A stretch of DNA of 64,000 nucleotides from positions 124,001 to 188,000 of the forward strand of contig NZ_JAJITD010000011.1 of assembly GCF_020880815.1 (NCBI RefSeq), written 5' to 3'. Positions 17,291-26,145 of the stretch are shown one piece after another. The number at the start of each line of letters is the position of its first letter. The first letter of the stretch is position 1. The DNA is from Paraburkholderia sejongensis. Lineage in GTDB: Bacteria > Pseudomonadota > Gammaproteobacteria > Burkholderiales > Burkholderiaceae. A program made the position numbers and the translations under genes. The notes under the pieces are model-generated. The model had not been told where the DNA came from, searched no databases, and saw only the letters and a list, made by a program, of their open reading frames with translations.

Positions 17291-18727
17291 ATGACTACAA
17301 CTTGCACGCCTGCCGACATGGAACGCACCGTTCTCTATGTCGCGAATGCGCCCGACCCCAAACTCGTCGAATTTCTGGCCGCGTACGGGTGGCAGGCCGT
17401 GCACGCGAAAAGCACCGCGCTCGCCGAACGCATGATGGAGCGCGAGAACATCAAGGTCGGCCTCGTTCAGTTACCCGAAGCATGCACGTCGCAACAGTTG
17501 TCCGCGCTCGCGCTGTGCATGCGGCGCGTCGAAACCAACTGGGTCGCGCAGATCGTGCCGGGCCAGACGGACAACGAACTGATCAGCCGCTTCATCCTCG
17601 ATTACTGCTTCGATTTCGTCACCCAGCCGTGGCTGAACGAACGGCTGGTGTTCGCGCTCGGCCATGCGCACGGGCTGTCGAGCCTGCGCCAGCCGCGGGT
17701 CGTGCCGGAGCCGTCGCTCGGCCGGCACGGCATGGTCGGCCAGTCGGAGCCGATGCAGCAGTTGTATCGGCGCATCGACAAATGCGGGGTCACCGACGCG
17801 CCGGTGTTCATCGCCGGCGAATCGGGCACCGGCAAGGAACTGACCGCGCGGGCCATTCACGAGCGCTCGCGGCGCGTGAGCCGGCCGTTCGTCGCGATCA
17901 ATTGCGCGGCGATTCCGCCGAGCCTGCTGCAGGCCGAGCTGTTCGGCCATGAACGCGGCGCGTTTACCGGCGCGTTGCAACGCAAGATCGGCCGGATCGA
18001 AAGCGCGCACGAAGGCACGCTGTTTCTCGACGAAATCGGCGACATGCCGCACGAATGCCAGGCGGTGCTGCTGCGCTTCCTGCAGGAAGGCACGATCGAG
18101 CGGCTCGGCGGCAACGGGCCGATCAGCGTCGACGTGCGGGTCATTTCGGCGACCCACGTCGATCTGGACCGCGCGGTCGAAGACGGTCGGTTCCGCTCCG
18201 ACCTGTATCACCGGCTGTGCGTGCTGCGCCTCGTCGAGCCGCCGCTGCGCGAGCGCGGCGGCGACATCAAGCTGCTCGCCAACTACGCGCTCAGCATGTA
18301 CAAGCAGGACGGCGCGCGCAAACTGCGCGGGCTGTCGAGCGACGCGATCGTCGCAATGTCGAACTATTCGTGGCCGGGCAACGTGCGCGAGCTGATCAAC
18401 TGCGTGCGCCGCGCGGTCGTGATGAGCGAGGGCCGCTTCATCACCGCGAGCGACCTCGGGCTGCCCGAGGCGGACAACGCGCCGGCCGTCACGCTGGCGG
18501 AAATCCGCAGCAAGGCGGAAAAGGATGCGATCGAGCATGCGCTGCTGCGGCACGGCTACAAGCTGTCGGACGCGGCGGCCGAACTCGGCGTGTCGCGCGC
18601 CACGCTGTACCGTCTGATGCACGCCAACCGGCTGCATCAGGAGCCGTCGGCCAGCCGCGCCGCGAATGGCGGCGGCGGTGCCGATGCCGACGACGAGTCG
18701 CAGCCGCACGCATCGTCGGTGGCCTGA
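17291..18727 (+). CDS. VpsR/BerB-like sigma-54-dependent response regulator (AAA+, Fis)
   Basis: The 478-residue protein begins with a receiver-like domain of the VpsR type (ERTVLYVANAPDPKLVEFLA; YCFDFVTQPWLNERLVFALG) of about 130 residues that lacks an obvious phospho-acceptor motif. Then come Walker A AGESGTGKE near residue 176, GHERGAFTGALQR, TLFLDEIGDMP, SWPGNVRELINCVRRAV, and a Fis-type HTH (KLSDAAAELGVSRATLYRLM). The intact GAFTGA implies sigma-54 contact. VpsR and Burkholderia BerB are c-di-GMP-responsive activators of exopolysaccharide and biofilm genes; that role is inferred here. It is divergent from the CpaE-like operon, whose upstream region has a -24/-12 element. Confidence 0.85.
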   Translation: MTTTCTPADMERTVLYVANAPDPKLVEFLAAYGWQAVHAKSTALAERMMERENIKVGLVQLPEACTSQQLSALALCMRRVETNWVAQIVPGQTDNELISRFILDYCFDFVTQPWLNERLVFALGHAHGLSSLRQPRVVPEPSLGRHGMVGQSEPMQQLYRRIDKCGVTDAPVFIAGESGTGKELTARAIHERSRRVSRPFVAINCAAIPPSLLQAELFGHERGAFTGALQRKIGRIESAHEGTLFLDEIGDMPHECQAVLLRFLQEGTIERLGGNGPISVDVRVISATHVDLDRAVEDGRFRSDLYHRLCVLRLVEPPLRERGGDIKLLANYALSMYKQDGARKLRGLSSDAIVAMSNYSWPGNVRELINCVRRAVVMSEGRFITASDLGLPEADNAPAVTLAEIRSKAEKDAIEHALLRHGYKLSDAAAELGVSRATLYRLMHANRLHQEPSASRAANGGGGADADDESQPHASSVA

Positions 18728-19102
18728 CCGCGCCGTTGCGCTGGAGCGCCGGGGCGCTGGGTGTGTTTCACACCCGGCGGCGCGCGCCGGCCTGAGCGCC
18801 ACAACCGGACCCGGCCACAGCGCCGGCACCTCCTCCCAACGCCCAACCGGCTCCCCTCCCGCCGGACCCGGGCAGGCTTTGTGCTACCTTCCGACGAGCC
18901 TGGCGGCCGTCATCGGCAATCCTTACGAATTGCCTTCGTCACCCGCGACGGCCTCGTCGTATTGCTCTGAAACCCGCCCAGCCGCGCGTCGCGGCCGGAA
19001 CTTGTACGCGCCGCGCGATGTCGGTTCTGGATCGCTTCGCTGAAACACGCACGCCGTTCCGGCACAATCTTCCGCTTTTGCCTGCTCCCCGCTTTACACC
19101 CT
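18728..19102. other. Intergenic region before the MscS-family gene
   Basis: About 375 bases separate the activator and the channel gene. A small hairpin GTGTGTTTCACAC lies near 18761 without a T-run. I see no gene, recognisable operator or clear promoter here. Confidence 0.4.
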
Positions 19103-21796
19103 ATGCAAAAACTATTGCGTGTCTGGTTCTTCGTTCTCCTGCTTGCCGGCGCGGCTCCCGCCGTCGCCGCGGCGGCGCAGACCACCGCCGCGACACCCGC
19201 TTCCGCCCCGGTCTCGCTGACGCCGGAACAGGCCCGCGAAGCGCTCTCCGTGCTCAACGATCCGAAACGCCGCGCGCAGGTCGCCGATACCTTGCAGGCG
19301 ATCGCCGCCGCCGGCGCGTTGAGCGCGCCCCCCGCCGCCGCGCCGGCGGCCGCTTCGGCGCCGCCGCCGGCCAGCGGGGTCGCCGCGCTGGTGCCCGACG
19401 CGCTGAAATCCAATGGCCTCGCGTCGCAGATCGCACGTCAGGGCGCGCATTGGGTCGGCTATCTGGTCAAATCGCTGCGCGGCTCGGTCGCCGCGCTGTT
19501 CGACGTCGCGTCGGTGCGCGCGTGGTGGAACTGGCAACTGCACGATCCCCAGGCCCGCTCGACATTGTTCGACGTCCTCTGGTCGCTGCTCGCCGCGTTG
19601 ATTCCCGCGCTGGTGCTCGAATGGATCGTCAAGCGGCTGTTGCGGCGCGCATATAAGGCGATCGCCGCGCGTCGCGAGCTCGGCCTGGAGGAGGACAGCG
19701 ACGACGACAACGACCACGCCGAAGCGTCGCAGCCGCCGTCGAAACAGCCGCTCGCCCCGACCCCGCCGCCGGCCACGCCGGCCGAACCGGTGCCGACCAG
19801 CATGCCGCCGCTGCCGCCGGGCGTGACCCTGCCGCCGGCGCTCGAAGCCGAGGCGCAGGCCGTCGCGACCGGTCCGGCCGCGCCGTATGCCGCGCATCTG
19901 AGCCCGTCCGAACGGGGCCGCGCGAAAGAGGCCGAAGGCAAGCGCAACGCGACCCATCACTGGACGCTGCTGCAACGTCTGCCGCGCGCGCTGCTGATCA
20001 CGCTGGTGCGGCTGGTGCCGCTCGCGGCGTTCGTCGGCGCGGCGAGCGCGCTGATGTCGATCTTTACCGGCAACGGCACGCCGCAGGACCGCGCGCTCGA
20101 TTCGCTGATCGATATCTATGTGCTGTGCCGCTGCGTGGCGATCGCCGGCGCGTTCTTCCTGCAGCCGAGCGCGCCGCGTCTGCGCCTGCTGCGCATGAGC
20201 GATGCGTGGGCCGCGTACCTGCTCAAGTGGATCGTGCGGATCGTCGGCGTGGTCGGCGCCGGCGTCGCGCTCGCCGAGATCGCCCGGGTGCTCGGCCTGA
20301 ACGAAGCCGCGCATCTGGCGCTGCTGAAGGTGGTCGCGCTCGTCGGCCACGTGCTGATCTCGATCCTCGTGCTGCAATGCGCGAAGCCCGTCGCGAACCG
20401 GATCCGCAAGCGCTTCTCCGCGCACGAATCGGTGCAGATGCTCGGCAACGCGCTCGCCGACGCATGGGCGTCGGTCACGGTGGTGATTGTGATGGCTCTG
20501 TGGTTCGTGTGGGCGTTCGACGTGCAGAACGGCTATCACGTGCTGGTCAACGTCGGCGGCATGACGCTCGCGATCCTGATCGGCGCACGGGTCGTGTCGA
20601 TCGTCGTGTTCGGCGCGCTCGCGCGGCTCTTTCATGTGCAGGACGACGAAACGCGCTCGCTCGTGCATCAGCATGCGTACCGCTACTATCCGCTGCTGCG
20701 GCGCGTGATCGGCTGGCTGATCGGCATCGTCACCGCGCTCCTGCTGTTGCAGGCCTGGGGCGTGCACGTGGTCGCGCTGTTCCGCGCCGGCACGATCGGT
20801 CACCGGCTCGCATCGGCACTCGCGACGATCCTCATCGCCGCGGTCATCGCGCTGGTGGTCTGGGAAGTGGTCAACGTCGCGGCCGAGCGACGGCTCGACA
20901 ACTGGACCAGCCGCGGCGACCTGGTGCGCGCCGCGCGGTTGCGCACGCTGATGCCGATGCTGCGCAGCGCGCTGTTCTGTCTGATCGCGCTGGTCGTCGT
21001 GCTGACCGGCCTGAGCCAGCTCGGCGTGAACATCGGGCCGCTGCTCGCGGGCGCGAGCATCTTCGGGGTCGCGCTCGGCTTCGGCTCGCAGAAGCTGGTG
21101 CAGGACTTCATCACCGGCATCTTCCTGCTGATGGAAAACGCGATGCAGGTCGGCGACTGGGTCACGCTCGCGGGCGTGTCGGGCACCGTCGAGTATCTGT
21201 CGATCCGCACGGTGCGGCTGCGCGGCAGCGACGGTTCGCTGTTCACAGTGCCGTTCAGCTCGGTGACGACGGTCAACAACACCAATCGCGGGATCGGCAA
21301 TGCGGCGGTGCGGGTGAATATCGTGTTCGGTCAGGACGTCGAACGCGCGATCGACACGCTGAAGGAAATCGGCGCGTCGCTGCGCGAGGACGAGAAGTAC
21401 AAGGACGGCATCCTGTCCGATTTCGCGTTCTGGGGCGTCGATGCGGTCGACGGTTCGGCGGTCACGCTGGCCGGTCAGATGCAATGCCGCGACACCTCGC
21501 GCTGGGGCGTGCAGCGCGAATTCAACCGGCGCATTCTCGAACGTTTCAGCGAGCGCGGCATCGAGATCGCGAATCCGCAGCGGCAACTGCTCACGTGGGA
21601 TCCGGCCAGCAAGGCGGCCAAGGTCGTCTCCAGCGCGCCGCGCCCGCTGCCGCATCCGGCGGACGAAACCGCTGCGGACAAGGACGATACCCACAAGGGC
21701 GACGCGCCGGTCGACGATCAGATTCCGGTCGACCCGACGCCGGCAGGCGGCCCCGGTACGCCTGGCAATCCGGGCTCGACGTCGCCGCACGCGTGA
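19103..21796 (+). CDS. Large MscS-family mechanosensitive ion channel (YbiO-like)
   Basis: MscS-type channels open under membrane tension and release solutes on osmotic down-shock. The 897-residue protein has a signal peptide (MQKLLRVWFFVLLLAGAAPAVAAA), an alanine/proline-rich periplasmic region of about 150 residues, a cytoplasmic or periplasmic proline-rich linker (about residues 190-280), about ten membrane helices, and the conserved MscS pore and beta domain LLAGASIFGVALGFGSQKLV followed by DFITGIFLLMENAMQVGDWV. Length resembles the large paralogues YbiO/YnaI rather than the 286-residue MscS. The charged, proline-rich C-terminus (after QRQLLTWDPASK) is not conserved. An 8-base tandem repeat begins at its stop codon. 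Confidence 0.9.
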   Translation: MQKLLRVWFFVLLLAGAAPAVAAAAQTTAATPASAPVSLTPEQAREALSVLNDPKRRAQVADTLQAIAAAGALSAPPAAAPAAASAPPPASGVAALVPDALKSNGLASQIARQGAHWVGYLVKSLRGSVAALFDVASVRAWWNWQLHDPQARSTLFDVLWSLLAALIPALVLEWIVKRLLRRAYKAIAARRELGLEEDSDDDNDHAEASQPPSKQPLAPTPPPATPAEPVPTSMPPLPPGVTLPPALEAEAQAVATGPAAPYAAHLSPSERGRAKEAEGKRNATHHWTLLQRLPRALLITLVRLVPLAAFVGAASALMSIFTGNGTPQDRALDSLIDIYVLCRCVAIAGAFFLQPSAPRLRLLRMSDAWAAYLLKWIVRIVGVVGAGVALAEIARVLGLNEAAHLALLKVVALVGHVLISILVLQCAKPVANRIRKRFSAHESVQMLGNALADAWASVTVVIVMALWFVWAFDVQNGYHVLVNVGGMTLAILIGARVVSIVVFGALARLFHVQDDETRSLVHQHAYRYYPLLRRVIGWLIGIVTALLLLQAWGVHVVALFRAGTIGHRLASALATILIAAVIALVVWEVVNVAAERRLDNWTSRGDLVRAARLRTLMPMLRSALFCLIALVVVLTGLSQLGVNIGPLLAGASIFGVALGFGSQKLVQDFITGIFLLMENAMQVGDWVTLAGVSGTVEYLSIRTVRLRGSDGSLFTVPFSSVTTVNNTNRGIGNAAVRVNIVFGQDVERAIDTLKEIGASLREDEKYKDGILSDFAFWGVDAVDGSAVTLAGQMQCRDTSRWGVQREFNRRILERFSERGIEIANPQRQLLTWDPASKAAKVVSSAPRPLPHPADETAADKDDTHKGDAPVDDQIPVDPTPAGGPGTPGNPGSTSPHA

Positions 21797-21824
21797 CGGT
21801 GTGACGGTGTGACGGCGTGACGGT
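21793..21824 (+). repeat. Four copies of GTGACGGT spanning the mscS-like stop codon
   Basis: GTGACGGT is repeated at 21793, 21801, 21809 (with one change, GTGACGGC) and 21817. The TGA stop lies in the first copy (21794-21796), and further TGAs follow in every copy, so slippage would keep the end of the protein nearly unchanged. Confidence 0.9.
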
Positions 21825-21865
21825 AAGGGCCGGCGGCGGCCTGAACCGTTGCTCCGTCATCCTGA

Positions 21866-24130
21866 TCAATCCACCCGCCACCAGGCCGGCAACAACCTGC
21901 GCACCTCGGGCCGGCGATAGCGGTCGTCGATCAGATGCACGACGCCGCGATCGTCCTCGGTGCGGATCACCCGCCCCGCCGCCTGCACGACCTTCTGCAA
22001 GCCCGGATACAGATACATGTAGTCGTAGCCGTTGCCGAAGCGCGCGTCGAGCGTGCGGCGCATCTGCTCGTTGACGTCGTTGATCTGCGGCAGCCCGAGC
22101 GTCGCGATGAACGCGCCGATCAGCTGCCGGCCGGTCAGGTCGATTCCCTCCGAGAACGCGCCGCCGAGCACCGCGAAGCCGATCCCCTCGTTCATGGTCC
22201 GAAAGCGCGCGAGAAACGCATCGCGCGCGGCTTCGTCCATGCCGGGCTCCTGGGTCCAGACCGGCAACTCGGGATGACGCTCGCGCAGCAGCGCGACGAC
22301 CTGTTGCAGATAATCGAAACTGCTCAGGAAACCCAGGTAGTTGCCGGGCTGCGCGCGGTACTGTCCGGCGATCAGTTCGACGATCGGTGCGAGCGAGCGC
22401 TCGCGGTCGCGCCAGCGCGTCGACACATGGGCGGCCACCCTCACCTGCAACTGCTCGGCGCGAAACGGTCCATCGACGTCGAGCCATTGCGTATCGTCGG
22501 CGAGGCCCAGCGTGTCGCGATAGAAATGCTGCGGATTGAGCGTGCCGGAGAACATCACCGTGGTGCGCGCGGCCGCGTAGCGCGGCGCCAGAAACGGCGC
22601 GGGAATAACGTTGCGCACGCACAGCGTCGCGGTGGTTTTGTCGCGCGGCGCGTGGCGGTCGGTGCCGAGCGTTACGTCGAACATCGAGTGTTCGCCGAAT
22701 TGCTCGGCGAGCGCGACGAACTGCATCGCATCGAAGAAAAAGCGCAGTGCGTGCTCGTCGATCGACAGCGGCGCGTCGGCCAGTTGTTCGGTGACCGCGC
22801 CAATCAGATTCTGCGCGGCCGTCAACAGCTTCGGCGCAACCGCGGGATAGACCTGATAGCGCACGCTCTGCGCGCGCTTGAGCGCGTTCCATTCGCGCTG
22901 CAGCCGTTCGAGCGGCTTGCGCAGCGCCGCCGGCGCGCTGGCCCGCGCGAGCCGGAACGCGCTTTGATCGAGCGACGCGCTGTACATGCGGCGCGCGCGT
23001 TCGAGCAGGTTGTGCGCTTCGTCGACCAGCACGCCGACGCGCCACTGGTTCAGCTGCGTGAGCGCGTACAGCATCGCGCTGCCGTCATAGTAGTAGTTGT
23101 AATCGCCGATGATCACGTCGGCCCAGCGCGCCAGCTCCTGAGCCAGATAGTACGGACAGATCTCATGCGCGAGCGCCGCGTCGCGCACCGCCGCCCGATC
23201 GAGCCGCGGCGTTGCCAGCGCGGTCACGCGCGCCGCGTCGAGACGATCGTAGAAGCCGCGTGCGAGCGGACAGGATTCGCCGTTGCAGGCTTTGTCGGGA
23301 TGCTCGCAGGCTTTGTCGCGCGCAACCAGTTCCAGGGTTCGGAGCGGCAGCGCGGGCGAATTCCGCCGCAGCGTATCGATCGCCTCGAGAGCGAGCGCGC
23401 GCCCCGGCGTCTTCGCGGTCAGAAAGAACACCCGGTCGAGCCGGTCTTCGCCGCACGCCTTCAGCAACGGAAACAGCGTCGCGACGGTTTTGCCGATGCC
23501 GGTCGGCGCCTGCGCCATCAGCGGCTTGCCGTCGCGCGCCGCGCGATAGACGGCGACCGCCAGTTCGCGCTGGCCACGGCGAAATTGCGCATGTGGAAAC
23601 TGCAACGCGGCGAGCGCCGCATTGCGCGCGGCGCGATGCGCGTCCTCCTGCACCGCCCAGTCGAGAAACCGTTCGCACTGCTCGACGAAAAAGATTTCCA
23701 GCTCGCGCGCGTCGTGCGACTGCGTGAGCACGGTTTCCTTCTGACTGCCGATATCGAAGTACACGAGCGCGACGGTCAGCTCGGCGAGCCCGCGCGCGCG
23801 GCACAGCAGGTGCCCGTACACGAGCGCCTGTGCCCAGTGCAGCGCGCGATGATTGGCCGGCATCCGGTCGAGATCGCCGCGATAGGTCTTCACTTCCTCG
23901 AGCCGGTTCGCGAGCGGATCGTAGCCGTCCGCGCGGCCGCGCACCGTCAAGGAGCGATGGCTGCCGCTCAGCGCGAGCTCGCTTTCGTAACCGGTGGCAC
24001 GCCGCCCGGCGACCATCTGATGACCGGCGATCCCTTCGAGCGAGGTCGGCGCGGGTGTGAAGCGCAGATCGAGATCGCCGCGCCGCGCAGTGAATTCGCA
24101 CATCGCGCGCACCGCCACCACGTAGCTCAT
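21866..24130 (-). CDS. PD-(D/E)XK nuclease fused to XPD/DinG-type Fe-S helicase
   Basis: The 754-residue protein starts with a Cas4/RecB-like nuclease module: VRGRADGYDPLANRLEEVKT has the D-X10-EVK arrangement (D68, E79, K81). A superfamily 2 helicase follows with Walker A MAQAPTGIGKT near residue 208, DEAH at 370-373 (GVLVDEAHNLLERAR), and four cysteines (275, 282, 287, 325; the last in CPYYLAQEL) placed as in the 4Fe-4S domain of XPD/DinG helicases, which unwind DNA 5' to 3'. It is the second gene of an operon, overlapping the FAN1-like gene by ATGA, behind a LexA box. A role in cross-link or damage repair with its nuclease partner is inferred. Confidence 0.9.
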   Translation of the reverse strand: MSYVVAVRAMCEFTARRGDLDLRFTPAPTSLEGIAGHQMVAGRRATGYESELALSGSHRSLTVRGRADGYDPLANRLEEVKTYRGDLDRMPANHRALHWAQALVYGHLLCRARGLAELTVALVYFDIGSQKETVLTQSHDARELEIFFVEQCERFLDWAVQEDAHRAARNAALAALQFPHAQFRRGQRELAVAVYRAARDGKPLMAQAPTGIGKTVATLFPLLKACGEDRLDRVFFLTAKTPGRALALEAIDTLRRNSPALPLRTLELVARDKACEHPDKACNGESCPLARGFYDRLDAARVTALATPRLDRAAVRDAALAHEICPYYLAQELARWADVIIGDYNYYYDGSAMLYALTQLNQWRVGVLVDEAHNLLERARRMYSASLDQSAFRLARASAPAALRKPLERLQREWNALKRAQSVRYQVYPAVAPKLLTAAQNLIGAVTEQLADAPLSIDEHALRFFFDAMQFVALAEQFGEHSMFDVTLGTDRHAPRDKTTATLCVRNVIPAPFLAPRYAAARTTVMFSGTLNPQHFYRDTLGLADDTQWLDVDGPFRAEQLQVRVAAHVSTRWRDRERSLAPIVELIAGQYRAQPGNYLGFLSSFDYLQQVVALLRERHPELPVWTQEPGMDEAARDAFLARFRTMNEGIGFAVLGGAFSEGIDLTGRQLIGAFIATLGLPQINDVNEQMRRTLDARFGNGYDYMYLYPGLQKVVQAAGRVIRTEDDRGVVHLIDDRYRRPEVRRLLPAWWRVD

Positions 24131-26013
24131 GCGCCACGCTCCGCGATGGTTGACGGGCTGGCAACTGGCGCGCTCGCGTGAGCGGCTTCGCGTACCGCTT
24201 CATGCGAGGCTTCATGCGAGGCTTCCTGAGCCGCGTCATCGCCAGCTTCGGCCCAGCGCACGTCGATCACGCGCACCGGCATCCCGTGCTGCGCGCAGTA
24301 CGCGAGCCAGCGCACCTGGTTGTCCTGCAGACGATCACCGGGGCCTTTCACCTCGATCAATTCGTAGCGACGCTCGGCCGGCCAGAAACGGATCAGGTCG
24401 GGCAGCCCCGAGCGATTGCCGCGAATGTCGCGCAGCAAGCGCTCGAACCACAGCTTCAGATGCGCGGCCGGCAGACAGTCGAGTGCGAGCGCGACGAGCT
24501 CGGGCGTGAGCAGCCCCCAGAACACGAACGGCGATTGCAGGCCGGCCTTGTCGCGCAGATGCCGGGCAATCGTGTCGCGATACGCGTCGCTATCGAGTTG
24601 CGCGAAACACTCGGCGAACTGCGCGGCGCGGCGCGCGTGAAAGTCCGGCGCGTGCAGATCGGCCGGCCGGCGCTGGAACGGGTGGAAAAACGCGCCGGGC
24701 AGCGCCGCGAATACCGGCTCCCAGCACAGCAGCCCAAACAGCGAGTTGATCAGCGCATTCTCGACGTAATGCACGGGCGCATCGGCGCTGCTCAAATGAT
24801 CGCGCACCACGTATTCGACCGCGAGCGGCGCGACGGGCTTCGGCAGCACCAGCGTCGCGCGTTCGACTGGCCGCGCCGCGGCCGCGCGCGGCGCCGGCTC
24901 GCCCATTTTGCGCCGCAGCCGTGGCAACATCCGCGCGACCCGTTGCGCTTCTTCTTCGCTCTCCGGCGCGGCGGCCGCCTGCGCGGCGAGCGCGAACGCG
25001 GCGTCATTGCGCTCGCTGCGTTCGAGCACGCGAATGCGCCGATGCCGCGCGCCGGGCCACGCACAAGCTTCGTACACCGCGAGCGCAATGGACCACTGCT
25101 GGCGACGTTCGCAATCCTGACCGATACCGAACAGCAGTTTCGCGCGGCGCGTTTCGAGCCACGGATTCGCGGTGTCGATCGCGCGGACGGTTGCGATCAG
25201 TTCGAGCAGCGCGGCGCCGGCGTGCTCGTCTTCGTCTTCGTCGTCATGCGGGAGGGAGTCGAGTGCTTCGCGGCACGCGTGCAGCGCGAGATACACGTCG
25301 ATGTCCGCGCGTTGCTGGAATGCGCGCGACGACGGTTCGAACGCGACTTTCTCGTACTGGAAGATGCCTAGATCCGCGAGCACGAATTCCGACCAGTCCT
25401 GATGCAGATTGCCGAAGAACATCAGCCGCAAGCGCTCGCACAGCGGCGCGATCGTGACGTGCAGTACGCGGTCGGTGCTCGCCGCGTGCCAGCCGGCGAA
25501 CGCGCGCGGCGCGGCGGCGTGCGCGTCCGCGTCTGCGTTGTGCGCGCCATGCCCACCATGCCCGCCGTGACCTTCGTGCTGATGAAGTGCATGCAGCGTG
25601 GCCAGCAATTGCGGCTTACGCAGCGCCTTCGCACCGGGAATTCGCGCGATGCTGTCCGCGAAAATTTCCAGCAATTGCGCGCGGGTGCTGAGCGCGAACA
25701 GTTCGTCGAGCGACAGCAGCGGCGCGAGATCGATCCAGCCGTGCGCCGCGAGCGGCTGCGCCGCCAGCACTGGACAACCGATTTCTTCGTAGACGAGGCG
25801 GCTCGCGCGAAACAGCGTGCCGTCGCGCATCAGCATGCGCACCAGCAACGCGCGCGACGCTTGCGGCAAAGCCGCGAAAGTTCGCACAAACGCGTGTTCG
25901 TCGGTGTCGAGCAGATCGTCGTAACGCGCGGCGAGCCATGCAAGCGCGCGCTCGAAATTGACGAGGTAGTAAGGGACTTCGGAGCGGAACTCCGGGAAAG
26001 CAGCGGTTGCCAC
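24127..26013 (-). CDS. FAN1-like VRR-NUC structure-specific nuclease
   Basis: FAN1 nucleases cut flap and cross-linked DNA. The 628-residue protein ends in a VRR-NUC domain with GNRSGLPDLI, then YELIEVKGPGDRLQDNQVRW (catalytic D and E-V-K) and LAYCAQHGMPVRVIDVRWAE, and the N-terminus (SEVPYYLVNFERALAWLAARYDDLL) resembles bacterial FAN1. An inserted histidine/glycine-rich stretch (HEGHGGHGGHGAHNADADAH) and a repeated C-terminal EASHEA tail are low complexity. The start is a GTG at 26013 with no obvious ribosome site; the LexA box is only 17 bases upstream, so the mRNA may be leaderless or the true start lies a little downstream. Confidence 0.88.
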   Translation of the reverse strand: MATAAFPEFRSEVPYYLVNFERALAWLAARYDDLLDTDEHAFVRTFAALPQASRALLVRMLMRDGTLFRASRLVYEEIGCPVLAAQPLAAHGWIDLAPLLSLDELFALSTRAQLLEIFADSIARIPGAKALRKPQLLATLHALHQHEGHGGHGGHGAHNADADAHAAAPRAFAGWHAASTDRVLHVTIAPLCERLRLMFFGNLHQDWSEFVLADLGIFQYEKVAFEPSSRAFQQRADIDVYLALHACREALDSLPHDDEDEDEHAGAALLELIATVRAIDTANPWLETRRAKLLFGIGQDCERRQQWSIALAVYEACAWPGARHRRIRVLERSERNDAAFALAAQAAAAPESEEEAQRVARMLPRLRRKMGEPAPRAAAARPVERATLVLPKPVAPLAVEYVVRDHLSSADAPVHYVENALINSLFGLLCWEPVFAALPGAFFHPFQRRPADLHAPDFHARRAAQFAECFAQLDSDAYRDTIARHLRDKAGLQSPFVFWGLLTPELVALALDCLPAAHLKLWFERLLRDIRGNRSGLPDLIRFWPAERRYELIEVKGPGDRLQDNQVRWLAYCAQHGMPVRVIDVRWAEAGDDAAQEASHEASHEAVREAAHASAPVASPSTIAERGA

Positions 26014-26029
26014 GGGGGTTTTGCGGGAC

Positions 26030-26045
26030 CTGTATGTTTATACAG
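26030..26045 (-). promoter_or_regulatory. LexA (SOS) box upstream of the FAN1-like nuclease operon
   Basis: CTGTATGTTTATACAG matches the LexA consensus CTGT-N8-ACAG with an imperfectly palindromic AT-rich core (CTGTAT...ATACAG). It is 17 bases upstream of the nuclease start, where LexA would cover the promoter. SOS induction of the nuclease-helicase pair is therefore expected. Confidence 0.85.
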
Positions 26046-26145
26046 TGATGATAGCAAAGTCCGGCAGGGCGCCCCGGGGCCGCGGTCATTCCGGCGAGAC
26101 GCCGCAACGGCCGCGACCGCGGTGCATGGAAAATACGTCCGCTCA

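Noticed and set aside
19112..21790. 892-residue reverse open frame opposite the MscS-family gene
   Set aside because: Antisense shadow; the forward frame has signal peptide, helices and the MscS motif.
26057..26073. 17-base match AAGTCCGGCAGGGCGCC at 26057-26073 and 57375-57391
   Set aside because: One such match is expected by chance in a 64 kb GC-biased window; no further similarity around either copy.
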